A stretch of DNA of 46,589 nt from Syntrophorhabdales bacterium (GCA_018052995.1 JAGPMK010000008.1:1-46589), one strand, 5' to 3'. Positions 25,955 to 35,005 are shown, counted from the first letter of the stretch. The notes: generated from the sequence alone by a model not told the origin. Numbers and translations: made by a program.

Positions 25955-26692
25955 TTATGTCATGTCATTTATTCCTGTAGATATTGATCTAAGGGCAGCC
26001 TCAATCTCCCTGCAGTTTGGTTCCCTCATCTGCAATATGATCCTTTTTTTGCCTATATCGTTTATATAATGGGCGTCTGAAAAGGTGACAAATGGAATGT
26101 CCTTTTTCATGATAAAAGGAAAGACATCTGGTATGTTTTCCCTTTTTCTTATCTCAAGGGCATCAAAGGGGATATCTTCAGGGATAAAACCAAGCTGGCT
26201 AATGATGCTGAATGTGGGGCTGTCTATGTGAGAGGGTATGGCAATCCCTCCATGGGACTTAATCCAGTCTGTAGCATCCTCTATGCTTATCTGGGATGAA
26301 TTAAGAAGCAGTCTTTCTTCAAAACGCAGTATCTCATCGTTTTCATCAACCACAACCTGGTCTCCGAAATAGGATGTATTATTTTTAATATCTGGAAGGA
26401 GTGAATAGACCTTTTTTTGAAATTCCATGGCAACTGTATAATCATCAAAGATCGCAAGAAGATGTATCTCCTCCTGTGTCTGTAGCTCCATGCCAAATAA
26501 TACTATTAAGCCTGTTTTTTCACTCAGGTGATGTGCATAGAGGGAGTTCTCCGTCATATTGTGGTCCGTTATGGCAATTATATCAAGCCCTACCTCTTTT
26601 GCCCTCTTAACTATATTCCGCGGTGACATATCAAGGCTTGCACAGGGCGAGAGAGCGGAATGGATATGGAGGTCACAGGCGAACCCTGGCAC
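25955..26692 (-). CDS. PHP-domain metal-dependent phosphoesterase
   Basis: This 245-residue PHP protein has the metal-binding motifs CDLHIHSALSPCAS (H9, H11), ITDHNMTEN (Asp43-His44), GMELQT, PSHID and SDAHYI near the end. The family hydrolyses phosphoesters using two or three metal ions. It is the last gene of the DRTGG - HATPase - hydrogenase-like - DRTGG - PHP operon, with its start 2 bases from the preceding stop. In related gene neighbourhoods PHP and DRTGG proteins accompany sensory [FeFe]-hydrogenases, so it may cleave or make a nucleotide-like signal. The substrate is unknown. Confidence 0.85.
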   Translation of the reverse strand: MPGFACDLHIHSALSPCASLDMSPRNIVKRAKEVGLDIIAITDHNMTENSLYAHHLSEKTGLIVLFGMELQTQEEIHLLAIFDDYTVAMEFQKKVYSLLPDIKNNTSYFGDQVVVDENDEILRFEERLLLNSSQISIEDATDWIKSHGGIAIPSHIDSPTFSIISQLGFIPEDIPFDALEIRKRENIPDVFPFIMKKDIPFVTFSDAHYINDIGKKRIILQMREPNCREIEAALRSISTGINDMT

Positions 26693-26694
26693 CT

Positions 26695-27036
26695 CTACTT
26701 ACCTTTTTTCAGGGCATTATATACAAGGGCAGATATCTCAAAGGCAGAACGACTGTCCCTGAGTATTGCTATATTCTCCTCTATTGCCTTATCCACCACC
26801 TCTTTATCAATCTGAAGGTTTCTGGGGATTATAATGGCAATCACATCCTTTAGCTTTGCCACACCAAGGATATTTATATGCCTCTGTATGGTTATCCAGA
26901 CTGAATCAGGTTCAATGTTTGCAATGACATCGGACAGGAGGTCTGATACATAACCTGAGTTGACCCTCCTTTTCATGTTTATGTCTCCTGTCAAAACCTC
27001 AAACCCAAGGCTATTCACCAGTTCTTTGAGAGTCAT
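26695..27036 (-). CDS. DRTGG-domain protein (second copy)
   Basis: This 113-residue protein is a stand-alone DRTGG domain, recognisable from the LVNSLGFEVLTG start, a YVSDLLSDVIAN segment and a VWITIQRHINILGVAKLKDV strand. It lacks any catalytic part. DRTGG domains are thought to bind small ligands and occur in phosphotransacetylase and next to [FeFe]-hydrogenase genes. It is only moderately similar to the other DRTGG gene at 28887-29243, so the two may form a heteromer or read different signals. The gene is tightly packed between the hydrogenase-like and PHP genes. Confidence 0.75.
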   Translation of the reverse strand: MTLKELVNSLGFEVLTGDINMKRRVNSGYVSDLLSDVIANIEPDSVWITIQRHINILGVAKLKDVIAIIIPRNLQIDKEVVDKAIEENIAILRDSRSAFEISALVYNALKKGK

Positions 27037-27051
27037 ATCCTCACCTCGTCT

Positions 27052-28407
27052 CTATTTTTCCCCTGTTTTTTTTGAGGAATCCGCCATAGCAGGGGGAACT
27101 ATCCTCGCCAGGTCAAGTATCTCCTCTGCAAGGGTCTTTACCTTTTCTCTTAGCTTTATTACACAGTCTGTTTCGAATGCTATACCCCTTATAATATCCT
27201 CTGCCAGTGCCCTGCAGCTTGGTGAACCACAGGCGCCACAATCCAGTCCAGGGAGGTCATTTGTAATCCTGTCAAGACGTTCCATCTTCAGGATTGCCTG
27301 GGACATATCCTCGTCAAGGTGCATAACGGTCTTTGGCTGAATAGGCTCAGTAGCCTCATAGTGTCTGTTGTTGTAGAAATTAAAGAGCTCATCCTCTGTG
27401 TAATACGATGGTTGGGTTCCGCACTTCTTTATGAGTTCTCTTAATCTGATCCTTCCTACAAATAAATTATGGATGTTTAATGGCCCCCCCACGCAGCCTC
27501 CTGTGCATGCCTGAAGCTCTATAAAATCCACATCCTTTAATTCACCTCTCTCTATCTCTTCGAGGAGGCTTATTACATTGTGTATGCCGCTTACAGCAAG
27601 TGTTGTATCGAGATTTACGTTTTTTGATTCACCTGTTACATATCCCCAGGCCATACCAAGATTTGTTGCCTTATGAAATTTTACATCATCCTCTTGATTT
27701 GTTGCCTTAAATGTAAGTATATGCTTGATAATGTCCTTATATATTACGTTCACCCCTATAACACCACTTACAGCAGAGTGTTTGGTATTCATTGGGTTTC
27801 TCATCTCTGTTACCTTAGCGGGACAGGGGGATATAAAGAATGCGCCTATGTCCTCATAGTCTATGCCTGTTTTTTTTACTGCCTCTTCTTTTGCCAGTCT
27901 CGCTGCCACCTCCATGGGTGTAAGGATAGGGGCGGTCTGCTCAAGAAGATCAGGGAACTTTATCTGCATAAGCCTTAAAACCGCCGGGCAGGCTGAAGAA
28001 AACATGGGTTTCTTCACTTTCTTATCCTTTATGTATTGGTGAGCTAAAAAACCAACAATCTCTGCAGCAAGGGCAACCTCAAAAACATCATCAAAGCCGA
28101 TGTTCAATAGCGCATGGAGTATACATTCCACATTGCCCTGTTCTTTAAACTGACCGAAAAAAGATGGTGCAGGGAGTGCAATCCTGTATTTATAGTCATT
28201 TAAAATATCCAGTGAATCTGTTACAGCAACCTTGGCATGATTTGGACAAGCCCTTATACACTCACCGCAGTCTATGCATCTCTCCTGCATGATTGTTGCC
28301 TTACCGTCGTGGACCCTTATTGCCTCCATGGGGCATCGCTTTATGCAATTGGTGCACCCCTTGCATTTTTCAAAATCAAGGGTTACTGAATGAAAATATT
28401 CTTTCAT
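27052..28407 (-). CDS. [FeFe]-hydrogenase-like protein, sensory type (group C/D-like)
   Basis: Two N-terminal 4Fe-4S clusters (C15-C18-C21-C25, C44-C47-C50-C54) lead to an H-cluster domain with four probable ligands, C140 (SSACPA), C195 (SPCPAK), C301 and C305 (ACTGGC). A further 4Fe-4S motif is at C390-C393-C398-C415. The cysteine that relays protons in catalytic enzymes (TSCCP) is Ala139 here, and the usual MPC and EVMAC motifs are SPC and ELQAC. These changes are known in sensory [FeFe]-hydrogenases such as HydS of Thermotoga. Turnover is therefore expected to be slow, with H2 or redox sensing likely. The operon partners are a GHKL ATPase, two DRTGG proteins and a PHP protein. At 451 residues it lacks the C-terminal PAS domain of some relatives. 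Confidence 0.8.
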   Translation of the reverse strand: MKEYFHSVTLDFEKCKGCTNCIKRCPMEAIRVHDGKATIMQERCIDCGECIRACPNHAKVAVTDSLDILNDYKYRIALPAPSFFGQFKEQGNVECILHALLNIGFDDVFEVALAAEIVGFLAHQYIKDKKVKKPMFSSACPAVLRLMQIKFPDLLEQTAPILTPMEVAARLAKEEAVKKTGIDYEDIGAFFISPCPAKVTEMRNPMNTKHSAVSGVIGVNVIYKDIIKHILTFKATNQEDDVKFHKATNLGMAWGYVTGESKNVNLDTTLAVSGIHNVISLLEEIERGELKDVDFIELQACTGGCVGGPLNIHNLFVGRIRLRELIKKCGTQPSYYTEDELFNFYNNRHYEATEPIQPKTVMHLDEDMSQAILKMERLDRITNDLPGLDCGACGSPSCRALAEDIIRGIAFETDCVIKLREKVKTLAEEILDLARIVPPAMADSSKKTGEK

Positions 28408-28419
28408 GACCTTTCCTAT

Positions 28420-28881
28420 TCATTTTTTGTTGTGTAAATGTATTTTGGCTTTGAGGGTTGTTCCCTCGCCAACCCTGCTTTGTATCTCTAGTTCATCAGA
28501 GCATTGTTTGATATTCGGTAGACCCATACCGGCACCGAATCCCATCTCCCTTATCTCGTTGGAGGCAGTAGAATATCCCTCCTTCATGGCAAGCTCTATA
28601 TCAGGTATGCCAGGGCCCACATCCTCTGTAATAATGGATATAACCTCTGGGTCTATATAGACCTTCAATATGCCATGATTAGCATGTATTGCCACGTTCA
28701 TGGCTGCCTCGTATATGATTATGGCTGTTCTTTTTATTATCTCCTGCTTCATGCCGAGTTGCTGAAGCGTTTTTTTTACCCTCGACGCAGATTCGCCTGC
28801 AATAAAAAAATCTTTCTCTTCTATCTTGAATTCGAGTGTTAAATGTGGGGTAAATCTAAAACTTTCGTTTAACATAATCAT
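28420..28881 (-). CDS. anti-sigma-factor-like GHKL ATPase (RsbW-like)
   Basis: This 153-residue protein is a bare HATPase domain. It has the N box (IIYEAAMNVAIHANHG), the G1 box (EDVGPGIPDIELAM) and the G2 box (GMGLPNIKQ), with no dimerisation or sensor domain. Proteins of this form act as serine kinases or anti-sigma factors. It overlaps functionally with the hydrogenase-like gene 12 bases downstream, as in other sensory-hydrogenase loci, and is the most likely output part of the module. No sigma factor or anti-anti-sigma partner is nearby. Confidence 0.85.
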   Translation of the reverse strand: MIMLNESFRFTPHLTLEFKIEEKDFFIAGESASRVKKTLQQLGMKQEIIKRTAIIIYEAAMNVAIHANHGILKVYIDPEVISIITEDVGPGIPDIELAMKEGYSTASNEIREMGFGAGMGLPNIKQCSDELEIQSRVGEGTTLKAKIHLHNKK

Positions 28882-28886
28882 ATTGA

Positions 28887-29243
28887 TTATCCAATGTCGT
28901 CAACATCGCCTCTTATACCAGCTGCATATAATAAACCACAGCATTCGAATATAAGTTTTTTTGTTGACATTAAAGGCAGACCAATTTGTTCACTCTTTTT
29001 TATTATGGTTTCATCAGGTTTTTTTCCACCTACAAATACCACTGCCAGGGCATCCATTACCTGGGCCGCATGGAGTATATGGGCATTTGTTAGAGATGTT
29101 ATTAGAAGGGCATTTGACTGAACATGAAGTAGCATCTCGCTTATCATATCACAGGCAAAACATGTTATGACCTCTCTGTCTAAGAGTTCCTCACAGGACA
29201 ATATTTCTGCCTTTAATAACTGGGCAACATCTCTAAGATTCAT
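28887..29243 (-). CDS. DRTGG-domain protein (first copy)
   Basis: This 118-residue stand-alone DRTGG domain opens the sensory operon. It shows LLKAEILSCEELLDREV, ACDMISEMLLHVQSNALLIT and AVVFVGGKKPDETII. Two cysteine-containing stretches (TCFACDM and FECCG) could be redox-active or metal-binding, which is a guess. It ends 5 bases before the HATPase start, so translation is probably coupled. No enzyme domain is attached. Confidence 0.75.
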   Translation of the reverse strand: MNLRDVAQLLKAEILSCEELLDREVITCFACDMISEMLLHVQSNALLITSLTNAHILHAAQVMDALAVVFVGGKKPDETIIKKSEQIGLPLMSTKKLIFECCGLLYAAGIRGDVDDIG

Positions 29244-29709
29244 AATTTACCTAACCTAATTTTAAGATTGAGACGCATTAAATTTTCAAGTATTTTAATC
29301 ATTTAAACCTTATTGTAGGCTCCCAAGCTGTAAAATTTTTTATAAAATCAGAACCCCCTGTAATAATATTGCACTAAATAAAACCTTTTTTAAAGGTCTC
29401 GATAAGTATATTAAGAAAATAAGGGTGGTTCTTTTTTAGAATATTTATTTGCCTGAAAGCTGAATTTTTCACATTTTTTAATATTAGAATATTTTATAGA
29501 TTTAGTCAATTTTTCTCATATAACATTTTCAACGAAATAAACAAGAATGATACAATAAATATAATAGATTCGATAAACAAAATAAACCAGATCGTGCCCA
29601 AAAACAAAAATCATCAAAGATGATTTTTAGACTTAAAAATCAATAGGCTATGTATAGGAACTGAAACCCAAACCCAGAGCCATAGACCTTTTTTAAAGGT
29701 TTATAATAA
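29244..29709. other. AT-rich intergenic region with paired near-palindromes
   Basis: No coding frame is supported. Two 19-bp near-palindromic words face each other, AAACCTTTTTTAAAGGTCT at 29381-29399 and AGACCTTTTTTAAAGGTTT at 29684-29702, differing in the central T/A run. They bracket about 300 bases of AT-rich DNA. The region must hold the promoter of the sensory operon (read leftward) but I find no convincing boxes. Confidence 0.4.
29606..29628 (-). terminator. probable rho-independent terminator of ade
   Basis: AAAAATCATC (29606-29615) and GATGATTTTT (29619-29628) form a perfect 10-bp stem with a 3-base loop. On the minus strand the stem is followed by GTTTTTG. It lies about 80 bases after the adenine deaminase stop and would separate that gene from the sensory operon. 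The stem is AT-rich, so strength may be modest. Confidence 0.5.
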
Positions 29710-31332
29710 TTATTCAAAAACATCTATGAACCGTGATTCGTCCACATTAAAGAGACCTTTGCCTGTAAGCTTTAATCGGGGTATAACAGGCAAAGCCATG
29801 AAAGATAATGTCATAAAGGGTGAGTAAAGATTTGAGCCAAACTTTTTTGTAAGACTGTCAATTATGGAATATCTCTCTCCAATTCTGTAGCCATCTCCAT
29901 CTGCCATTAATCCTGCCACAGGTAATGGCAGAACCTCTTCAGTATCAGCTGCGGCAATTGCAAGGCCACCTTTATTTTCTATTATAAGATTTACTGCCCT
30001 TGAGAGGTCTTCATCGTTTGTGCCTACTGCTACTATATTATGGGAGTCATGACTCACCGATGATGCGATAGCACCTTTTTTTAAGCCGAAATTTTTAACA
30101 AAGGCTACAACAGGCGGTTTATCAGCATATCGGCATATAAGGGCAATTTTTAATATATCTTTTTCTATATCAGTCCTGAAAAAACCCTTTTCAGGGTTAA
30201 GTGGTAATTTAATCCAACCTGTTATGATTTGATCATTAATTGCCTCTATGATATTGGCAATTCTTTTATTATTGCCAGGTAATGCAAAATCATAAGGCAT
30301 CTTTGGCTTAGCCTCGAATCTATTTACATAATCGGGCTTAATACTTGATATTTTGGAGGCTCTATTTTCAGTTACTATTTCACCCTTTATATAAACCTTT
30401 ATTATATTCAAATTTACAAGATCATCCACCTCAATAAAATCTGCCCAATCTTGTATTCTTAATAGGCCTATATCGAGATTATAGTGAAAAACAGGATTAA
30501 TACATGCTGATTTAAGAACCTTCATGGGATCAATACCCAGAAAGATTGCCTTTTTTACTATAGAATTAATATGTCCTCTTGTAAGGTCGTCAGGATGTTT
30601 ATCATCACTGCATAGCATACAACTATCTGGGTATTTTTCAATAAGAGGGCTTAATGTATCAAAATTTTTTGCAGCAGAACCCTCCCTTATTATGAGCTTC
30701 ATGCCCAATGAGATCTTTTCTTCCCCCTCTTCATATGTAAAAGTCTCATGGTCAGTGGTTATGCCTGCGTCTATATATTTCCTTAAAGCCTCTTCCGAAA
30801 GGCCTGGGGCATGGCCATCAACGGGTTTATTATATTTTTTTGCAATAACTATCTTGTTCATAACAAGGGGATCATTATTTATAACCCCAGGAAAATTCAT
30901 CATCTCGCCGAGATATTTGATTTGAGGATTTTTTAAGAGCATCTCTATTGCCTCTATGTCAATTGAGGCTCCAGATGTCTCAAAAGGTGTAGCAGGGACA
31001 CACGAGGGGGCTCCAAAATAGAAATTAAAAGGCACCTGCTTTCCATTTTCCATCATAAAATAGACGCCATCTATGCCAAGGACATTGGCAATCTCATGAG
31101 GGTCTGATATGGTGGCTACAGTTCCATGAGTGGAGGCAATCCTGGCAAACTCAGAAGGACACAACATAGAGCTCTCTATATGGCAGTGGGCATCTATAAA
31201 ACCAGGGAGTATATATGTTTCATATCTATGGCGCTCTTTGACAATAGATGCTATTATCCCATCCCGGAATTCAATTGTGCCTGGAAATATCTCTTTATTT
31301 AAAACATCAACTATGTTTCCTGAGACCCTCAT
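29710..31332 (-). CDS. ade: adenine deaminase
   Basis: Ade converts adenine to hypoxanthine and ammonia in purine salvage. The amidohydrolase motifs are complete: GFIDAHCHIESSM near residue 46, SDPHEIANV, DGHAPG, TDHE, CSDDKHPDD and the C-terminal SHDSHNIVAVG typical of bacterial AdeC. At 540 residues it is slightly shorter than the E. coli enzyme but spans the whole fold. It is read in the same direction as the orphan oxidoreductase subunit 95 bases upstream, and a hairpin follows it. Confidence 0.93.
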   Translation of the reverse strand: MRVSGNIVDVLNKEIFPGTIEFRDGIIASIVKERHRYETYILPGFIDAHCHIESSMLCPSEFARIASTHGTVATISDPHEIANVLGIDGVYFMMENGKQVPFNFYFGAPSCVPATPFETSGASIDIEAIEMLLKNPQIKYLGEMMNFPGVINNDPLVMNKIVIAKKYNKPVDGHAPGLSEEALRKYIDAGITTDHETFTYEEGEEKISLGMKLIIREGSAAKNFDTLSPLIEKYPDSCMLCSDDKHPDDLTRGHINSIVKKAIFLGIDPMKVLKSACINPVFHYNLDIGLLRIQDWADFIEVDDLVNLNIIKVYIKGEIVTENRASKISSIKPDYVNRFEAKPKMPYDFALPGNNKRIANIIEAINDQIITGWIKLPLNPEKGFFRTDIEKDILKIALICRYADKPPVVAFVKNFGLKKGAIASSVSHDSHNIVAVGTNDEDLSRAVNLIIENKGGLAIAAADTEEVLPLPVAGLMADGDGYRIGERYSIIDSLTKKFGSNLYSPFMTLSFMALPVIPRLKLTGKGLFNVDESRFIDVFE

Positions 31333-31426
31333 TGACTTGAAAAATTGTTTGATGGATTATAAAAGCCCCCAGTATTAGATTGGGAATGAACCACAAGATG
31401 TTTTCTATTATAATCATTCAAGATTT

Positions 31427-31975
31427 TTATGCCCTTAAAATCCTTGTCTCCTCAAAAGCCCTCTTATATGCATTGATGTTTCTCTGGGCAACAACACCGA
31501 ATCTTTCCCTGATAGGCTCTTCAAGGAAGTCTAGATCCACAATACCTGCTGCCTTGATAAGGGCACCTAGCATGGTGGTGTTTGTTATGGGAACCCCAAG
31601 CTCCTCCTTGGCTATATGGGTTGCATCAACAAGGGCAATGTTGCAGCCTGGAAAGAGGTTTTTTACCTCATCCTCAGATTTGTTGGAATTTATTATTATG
31701 AAGCCACCTGGTTTTAAACCATCTGCAGGGTTTACAACACCGAGCAGGGTTGAATCGAGGATTATTACATTGTCAGGGTGATATATCTTTGCCCTGATCT
31801 TTATTGGTTTGTCTGAGACTCTTAAAAAAGCCTGGACTGGGGCACCTCTTCTTTCAGGCCCGAAGCTCGGGAAGGCCTGCGCATACATATTGCCCTTGAT
31901 TGCTGCCTGTGCTACAAGCTCTGCTGAGGTTACCGCGCCCTGGCCGCCTCTTCCGTGAAATCTTACCTCTTTCAT
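31427..31975 (-). CDS. 2-oxoacid:ferredoxin oxidoreductase, gamma subunit
   Basis: This 182-residue protein is the gamma subunit of a pyruvate or ketoisovalerate ferredoxin oxidoreductase, starting with the family signature RFHGRGGQGAVTSAELVA and followed by FGPERRGAPVQAFLR. These oxygen-sensitive enzymes interconvert 2-oxoacids and acyl-CoA in anaerobes. The alpha, beta and ferredoxin-like delta subunits that normally accompany it are not next to it: cysS lies 25 bases upstream and ade is downstream. It must pair with subunits encoded elsewhere, or is a leftover of a broken operon. The sequence itself looks complete. Confidence 0.85.
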   Translation of the reverse strand: MKEVRFHGRGGQGAVTSAELVAQAAIKGNMYAQAFPSFGPERRGAPVQAFLRVSDKPIKIRAKIYHPDNVIILDSTLLGVVNPADGLKPGGFIIINSNKSEDEVKNLFPGCNIALVDATHIAKEELGVPITNTTMLGALIKAAGIVDLDFLEEPIRERFGVVAQRNINAYKRAFEETRILRA

Positions 31976-32000
31976 CTATGCCTCTCCTTTATAATAGAAT

Positions 32001-33437
32001 TTATTTTTTTACTCTCCACTCTGTGCCGCCTGGTGTATCCTGCAGGATTATACCCCTGTCAAGAAGGTTGTTTCTTATGCTATCTGCCTTTTTGAAGTCC
32101 CTGTTTTTTCTCGCCTCTGCCCTCTCTTTGATTGCCCTCTCCAGCTCAGAGGGATCTAATCCTATCCTTGCCAGATGTCTTTTCTTTTCATGTTCATCAT
32201 ATTCCTGCCATCTGTCTTTTAATATACCCAGTATGTCTGCGAGATAAAGGATAGTGGATTTTGTATGGGCAATAAAAGGTAGGCTGCCCTCATCCTGTAT
32301 ATCCATCAGCCTGTTTATAATCCTTGATAGCTCGAATATACACGATAGTGCCAAGGCGGTATTGAAATCATCATCCATAGCCTCAAAGAATCTGTTTTTT
32401 ATATCCTCTGCCTCACTAAAAACCTCTTGCTTTATGTCCTTATCCCTTGTTAATTCATCTGCCCGCTCTATTGTATGGTAGAGCCTGTAGAGTGCGCTAT
32501 TGGTATCTTCTATGGATTTTTCGTTATAGTCAACGGGGCTTCTATAGTGATTTGATAAAAAGAACAGCCTCAGTGTCTCAGGATGGTATTCTTTTATAAA
32601 ATCCTTAATGAGGAGTATATTACCCAAAGATTTGGACATCTTTTCCTTATCAATATTAACAAAACCGTTGTGCATCCAATAATTTACGAATTTTTTTCCT
32701 GTTGCAGCCTCTGTCTGTGCCCGTTCGTTCTCATGATGGGGAAATATTAGGTCCTTGCCTCCCCCGTGAATATCAAAAGGATTGCCGAGATATCTTGTGC
32801 TCATAACAGAGCATTCTATATGCCAGCCCGGTCTTCCCCTACCAAAAGGCGCATCCCACCATGGCTCGCCCTCTTTTGATGATTTCCAGAGGGCAAAATC
32901 AAGAGGGTTCTTCTTTTTTTCGTTTATGTCCACCCTTGCCCCTGCAATCATATCATCCAGTGTTCTTTTTGATAATGCACCATAATCTTTGTAGCTCTCA
33001 ACGCTGAAATAGACATCACCCTCCATTATATAGGCATTATCATTTTTCAGCAGGGTCTCTACAAGACGAATCATATCATCTATATGGTCTGTTGCCTTTG
33101 GCTCATAGGTAGGTCTCATGATATTCAATGCGTCCATATCCTCATAGAAAGAGGCTATATACTTCTCTGATACCTCCTTCCATGAGATACCCTCTTCTAT
33201 GGATTTTTTTATGATCTTGTCATCTATGTCTGTGAAGTTCTTTACAAATGCTACATCATAACCTTTTACCCTGAGATACCTCACTATTACATCAAAGACA
33301 ATAGCGCTTCTCGCATGACCTATATGACAGTGGTCATAAACAGTTACACCGCATACATACAGCCTCACAAGATTATCAGTTATGGGTTTAAAGGCCTCTT
33401 TTTTCCCCGTGAATGTATTGAATATATTTATATTCAT
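32001..33437 (-). CDS. cysS: cysteinyl-tRNA synthetase
   Basis: CysRS charges tRNA-Cys. The class I signatures are HIGH at 38-41 and KMSKS near 264-268. The zinc ligands are visible as C29 (YVCGVTVYDH), the Cys of HIECSVM, and His/Glu of HHENE. The length of 478 residues is typical. The start at 33437 (MNINIFNT) fits the family N-terminus; a longer reading from 33455 adds six residues. The gamma subunit gene follows 25 bases after the stop. Confidence 0.95.
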   Translation of the reverse strand: MNINIFNTFTGKKEAFKPITDNLVRLYVCGVTVYDHCHIGHARSAIVFDVIVRYLRVKGYDVAFVKNFTDIDDKIIKKSIEEGISWKEVSEKYIASFYEDMDALNIMRPTYEPKATDHIDDMIRLVETLLKNDNAYIMEGDVYFSVESYKDYGALSKRTLDDMIAGARVDINEKKKNPLDFALWKSSKEGEPWWDAPFGRGRPGWHIECSVMSTRYLGNPFDIHGGGKDLIFPHHENERAQTEAATGKKFVNYWMHNGFVNIDKEKMSKSLGNILLIKDFIKEYHPETLRLFFLSNHYRSPVDYNEKSIEDTNSALYRLYHTIERADELTRDKDIKQEVFSEAEDIKNRFFEAMDDDFNTALALSCIFELSRIINRLMDIQDEGSLPFIAHTKSTILYLADILGILKDRWQEYDEHEKKRHLARIGLDPSELERAIKERAEARKNRDFKKADSIRNNLLDRGIILQDTPGGTEWRVKK

Positions 33438-33477
33438 AGCATGTATTTGTATCATATTGTCTGTTTCAAGTCAAAAT

Positions 33478-34206
33478 TTAAAAACCTATAGATTCTATTA
33501 TCCTCATTTCTTTAATCTTATATGGTGGCTTACATTCATTTTTGATGCAGCACACATCGTCCCTGGGGCTTAAAGGGGGCGTGCACTTTTCAGGATAAAA
33601 ATAAAGATACCTTATGACCTCATATAGATTCTCACGGGGTTTATATATATGCTGATAGTGGTCAAGATAACCTTCTACCCCAGCATCATCACCATAATCG
33701 TAGTTGTCCCATACTATCTCTGTAAAATAATCAGGGATATTGTTTTTATTTAGGTCTGGCCCTGTATATCTCCCATGATTACACCCTCTACTAAAACGAC
33801 ATTCGCCTATGCGGACCCCCTTTTGCTGCCTCTCTGTGCCTTGAGGGTTGAAATACATCAATGCAAAACGCCATCTCGGGAAAAAATAACCCCTTCCCAG
33901 CCAGTCTATAGTCCACCAGAGCTCAAGTCTTTCCCCTGAATCAGCTATCATAGTGAGTTTATTGCCTATTCCAGTAAAGAAATTAGACCGATCATAGCCT
34001 ATTGAGCATCTTAACATGGATGATTCTTTATCTTTTTCGTCCTCAACATATCTACATTCTACAAATCTTTCATCCTGTCCAGGGGTTACTCTATCTTTTT
34101 GCACAATTCCTGCACAGGATACAATTATAAGACATGCGAGGATGGGTATTGCCAATGCTAATTGTCTGTATTTTATTTTCGATGTATGTTTTTTCAGGGC
34201 TCCCAC
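33478..34206 (-). CDS. putative lipoprotein of unknown function
   Basis: This 242-residue protein has a basic start, a hydrophobic stretch and a lipobox-like LIIVSCAG with the likely lipidated Cys near residue 31, so it is probably an envelope lipoprotein. The mature part is rich in Trp, Tyr and charged residues, with GPDLNKNNIPDYF resembling a calcium-binding loop and several Cys near the C-terminus (CCIKNEC). I recognise no family. It lies between cysS and the IclR regulator and is read with them, but spacing gives no clear operon. Confidence 0.6.
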   Translation of the reverse strand: MGALKKHTSKIKYRQLALAIPILACLIIVSCAGIVQKDRVTPGQDERFVECRYVEDEKDKESSMLRCSIGYDRSNFFTGIGNKLTMIADSGERLELWWTIDWLGRGYFFPRWRFALMYFNPQGTERQQKGVRIGECRFSRGCNHGRYTGPDLNKNNIPDYFTEIVWDNYDYGDDAGVEGYLDHYQHIYKPRENLYEVIRYLYFYPEKCTPPLSPRDDVCCIKNECKPPYKIKEMRIIESIGF

Positions 34207-34223
34207 GTGTTTTATTGTTGTAG

Positions 34224-34988
34224 TTACTTTATATTAAATTGGGAGAGCCTCTGGTTAATAAGTTGTGCAGTATTTTTTAGATGTTGGATCATCATAGGTA
34301 TTTTTTCATCCTTAATAGAGCTTGTGAAGCCAACTATGCATATTGCCCCTGCCAGTTTACCATCTCCATAGTAGAGAAGGGTCGCCAGTGCCCTTATACC
34401 CCTGAGATATTCCTCAAGATCAAGACTGTATCCTAACTTCCTGGTCTTTTCTATCTCTTCTATAAATCTCTCTATGTCAGTAATGCTGTTTTCAGTATAC
34501 TTTGGTAAACCTTTTCTTGAAAGAAAATCCCTGATATCATCGTTGTCCATAGGCGAAAGAAATGTCTTGCACAGAACAGACGCGGTTATAGGCATCTTTA
34601 TACCTACTGGTGACGTAATTTTTACAGCCTTTCTTGCCTCTATGACATCAAGGGTTTCAACCTTATCATTCTCTCTTATACATAAAAAGACTGTCTCATC
34701 CACCTCCTTAACGAGCCTTTCGAGGTAGGGTCTAGAGATATTTGCAAGCTCACCGCCTTTAAAAACCTTTTTTGATAGCTCGAACAAACCAGGACCTATA
34801 AGATACTTCTTATTGGAGCTATCCTTGATTATAAGATTTTCATCTTCAAGCGCCTTTAATATGCCAAAGACAGTGCTTTTGCTTATGGAAAGACGTTTTG
34901 ATATCTCTGTGACGCCAAGGGGATTATAATCCTCCACCATGAGCCTTATTATATCAAATGCCTTTTTTATTATTGGTGCATTGTACAT
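34224..34988 (-). CDS. IclR-family transcriptional regulator
   Basis: This 254-residue regulator has an N-terminal winged helix (ITEISKRL-like EISKRLSISKSTVFGILKALEDE) and a C-terminal IclR effector domain (LFELSKKVF, ITSPVGIKMPITAS, then CIVGFTSSI). Members bind small aromatic or acid effectors. The start ATG at 34988 sits next to a palindrome (34989-35005), and a similar site lies 60 bases further at 35068-35082, so it probably controls its own gene and perhaps the divergent gene at 35173. The effector is unknown. Confidence 0.9.
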   Translation of the reverse strand: MYNAPIIKKAFDIIRLMVEDYNPLGVTEISKRLSISKSTVFGILKALEDENLIIKDSSNKKYLIGPGLFELSKKVFKGGELANISRPYLERLVKEVDETVFLCIRENDKVETLDVIEARKAVKITSPVGIKMPITASVLCKTFLSPMDNDDIRDFLSRKGLPKYTENSITDIERFIEEIEKTRKLGYSLDLEEYLRGIRALATLLYYGDGKLAGAICIVGFTSSIKDEKIPMMIQHLKNTAQLINQRLSQFNIK

Positions 34989-35005
34989 GTTTCACTATCG
35001 TGAAC
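34989..35005. promoter_or_regulatory. operator-like palindrome next to IclR start
   Basis: GTTTCACTATCGTGAAC contains the inverted repeat TTCAC-TATC-GTGAA. It touches the start codon of the IclR-type gene, a position suited to autorepression. A related word occurs at 35068-35082. Confidence 0.5.

Noticed and set aside
27052-28407. Catalytic hydrogen-producing [FeFe]-hydrogenase
   Set aside because: The proton-relay Cys is replaced by Ala and the usual MPC and EVMAC motifs are altered, while the neighbours are signalling proteins.
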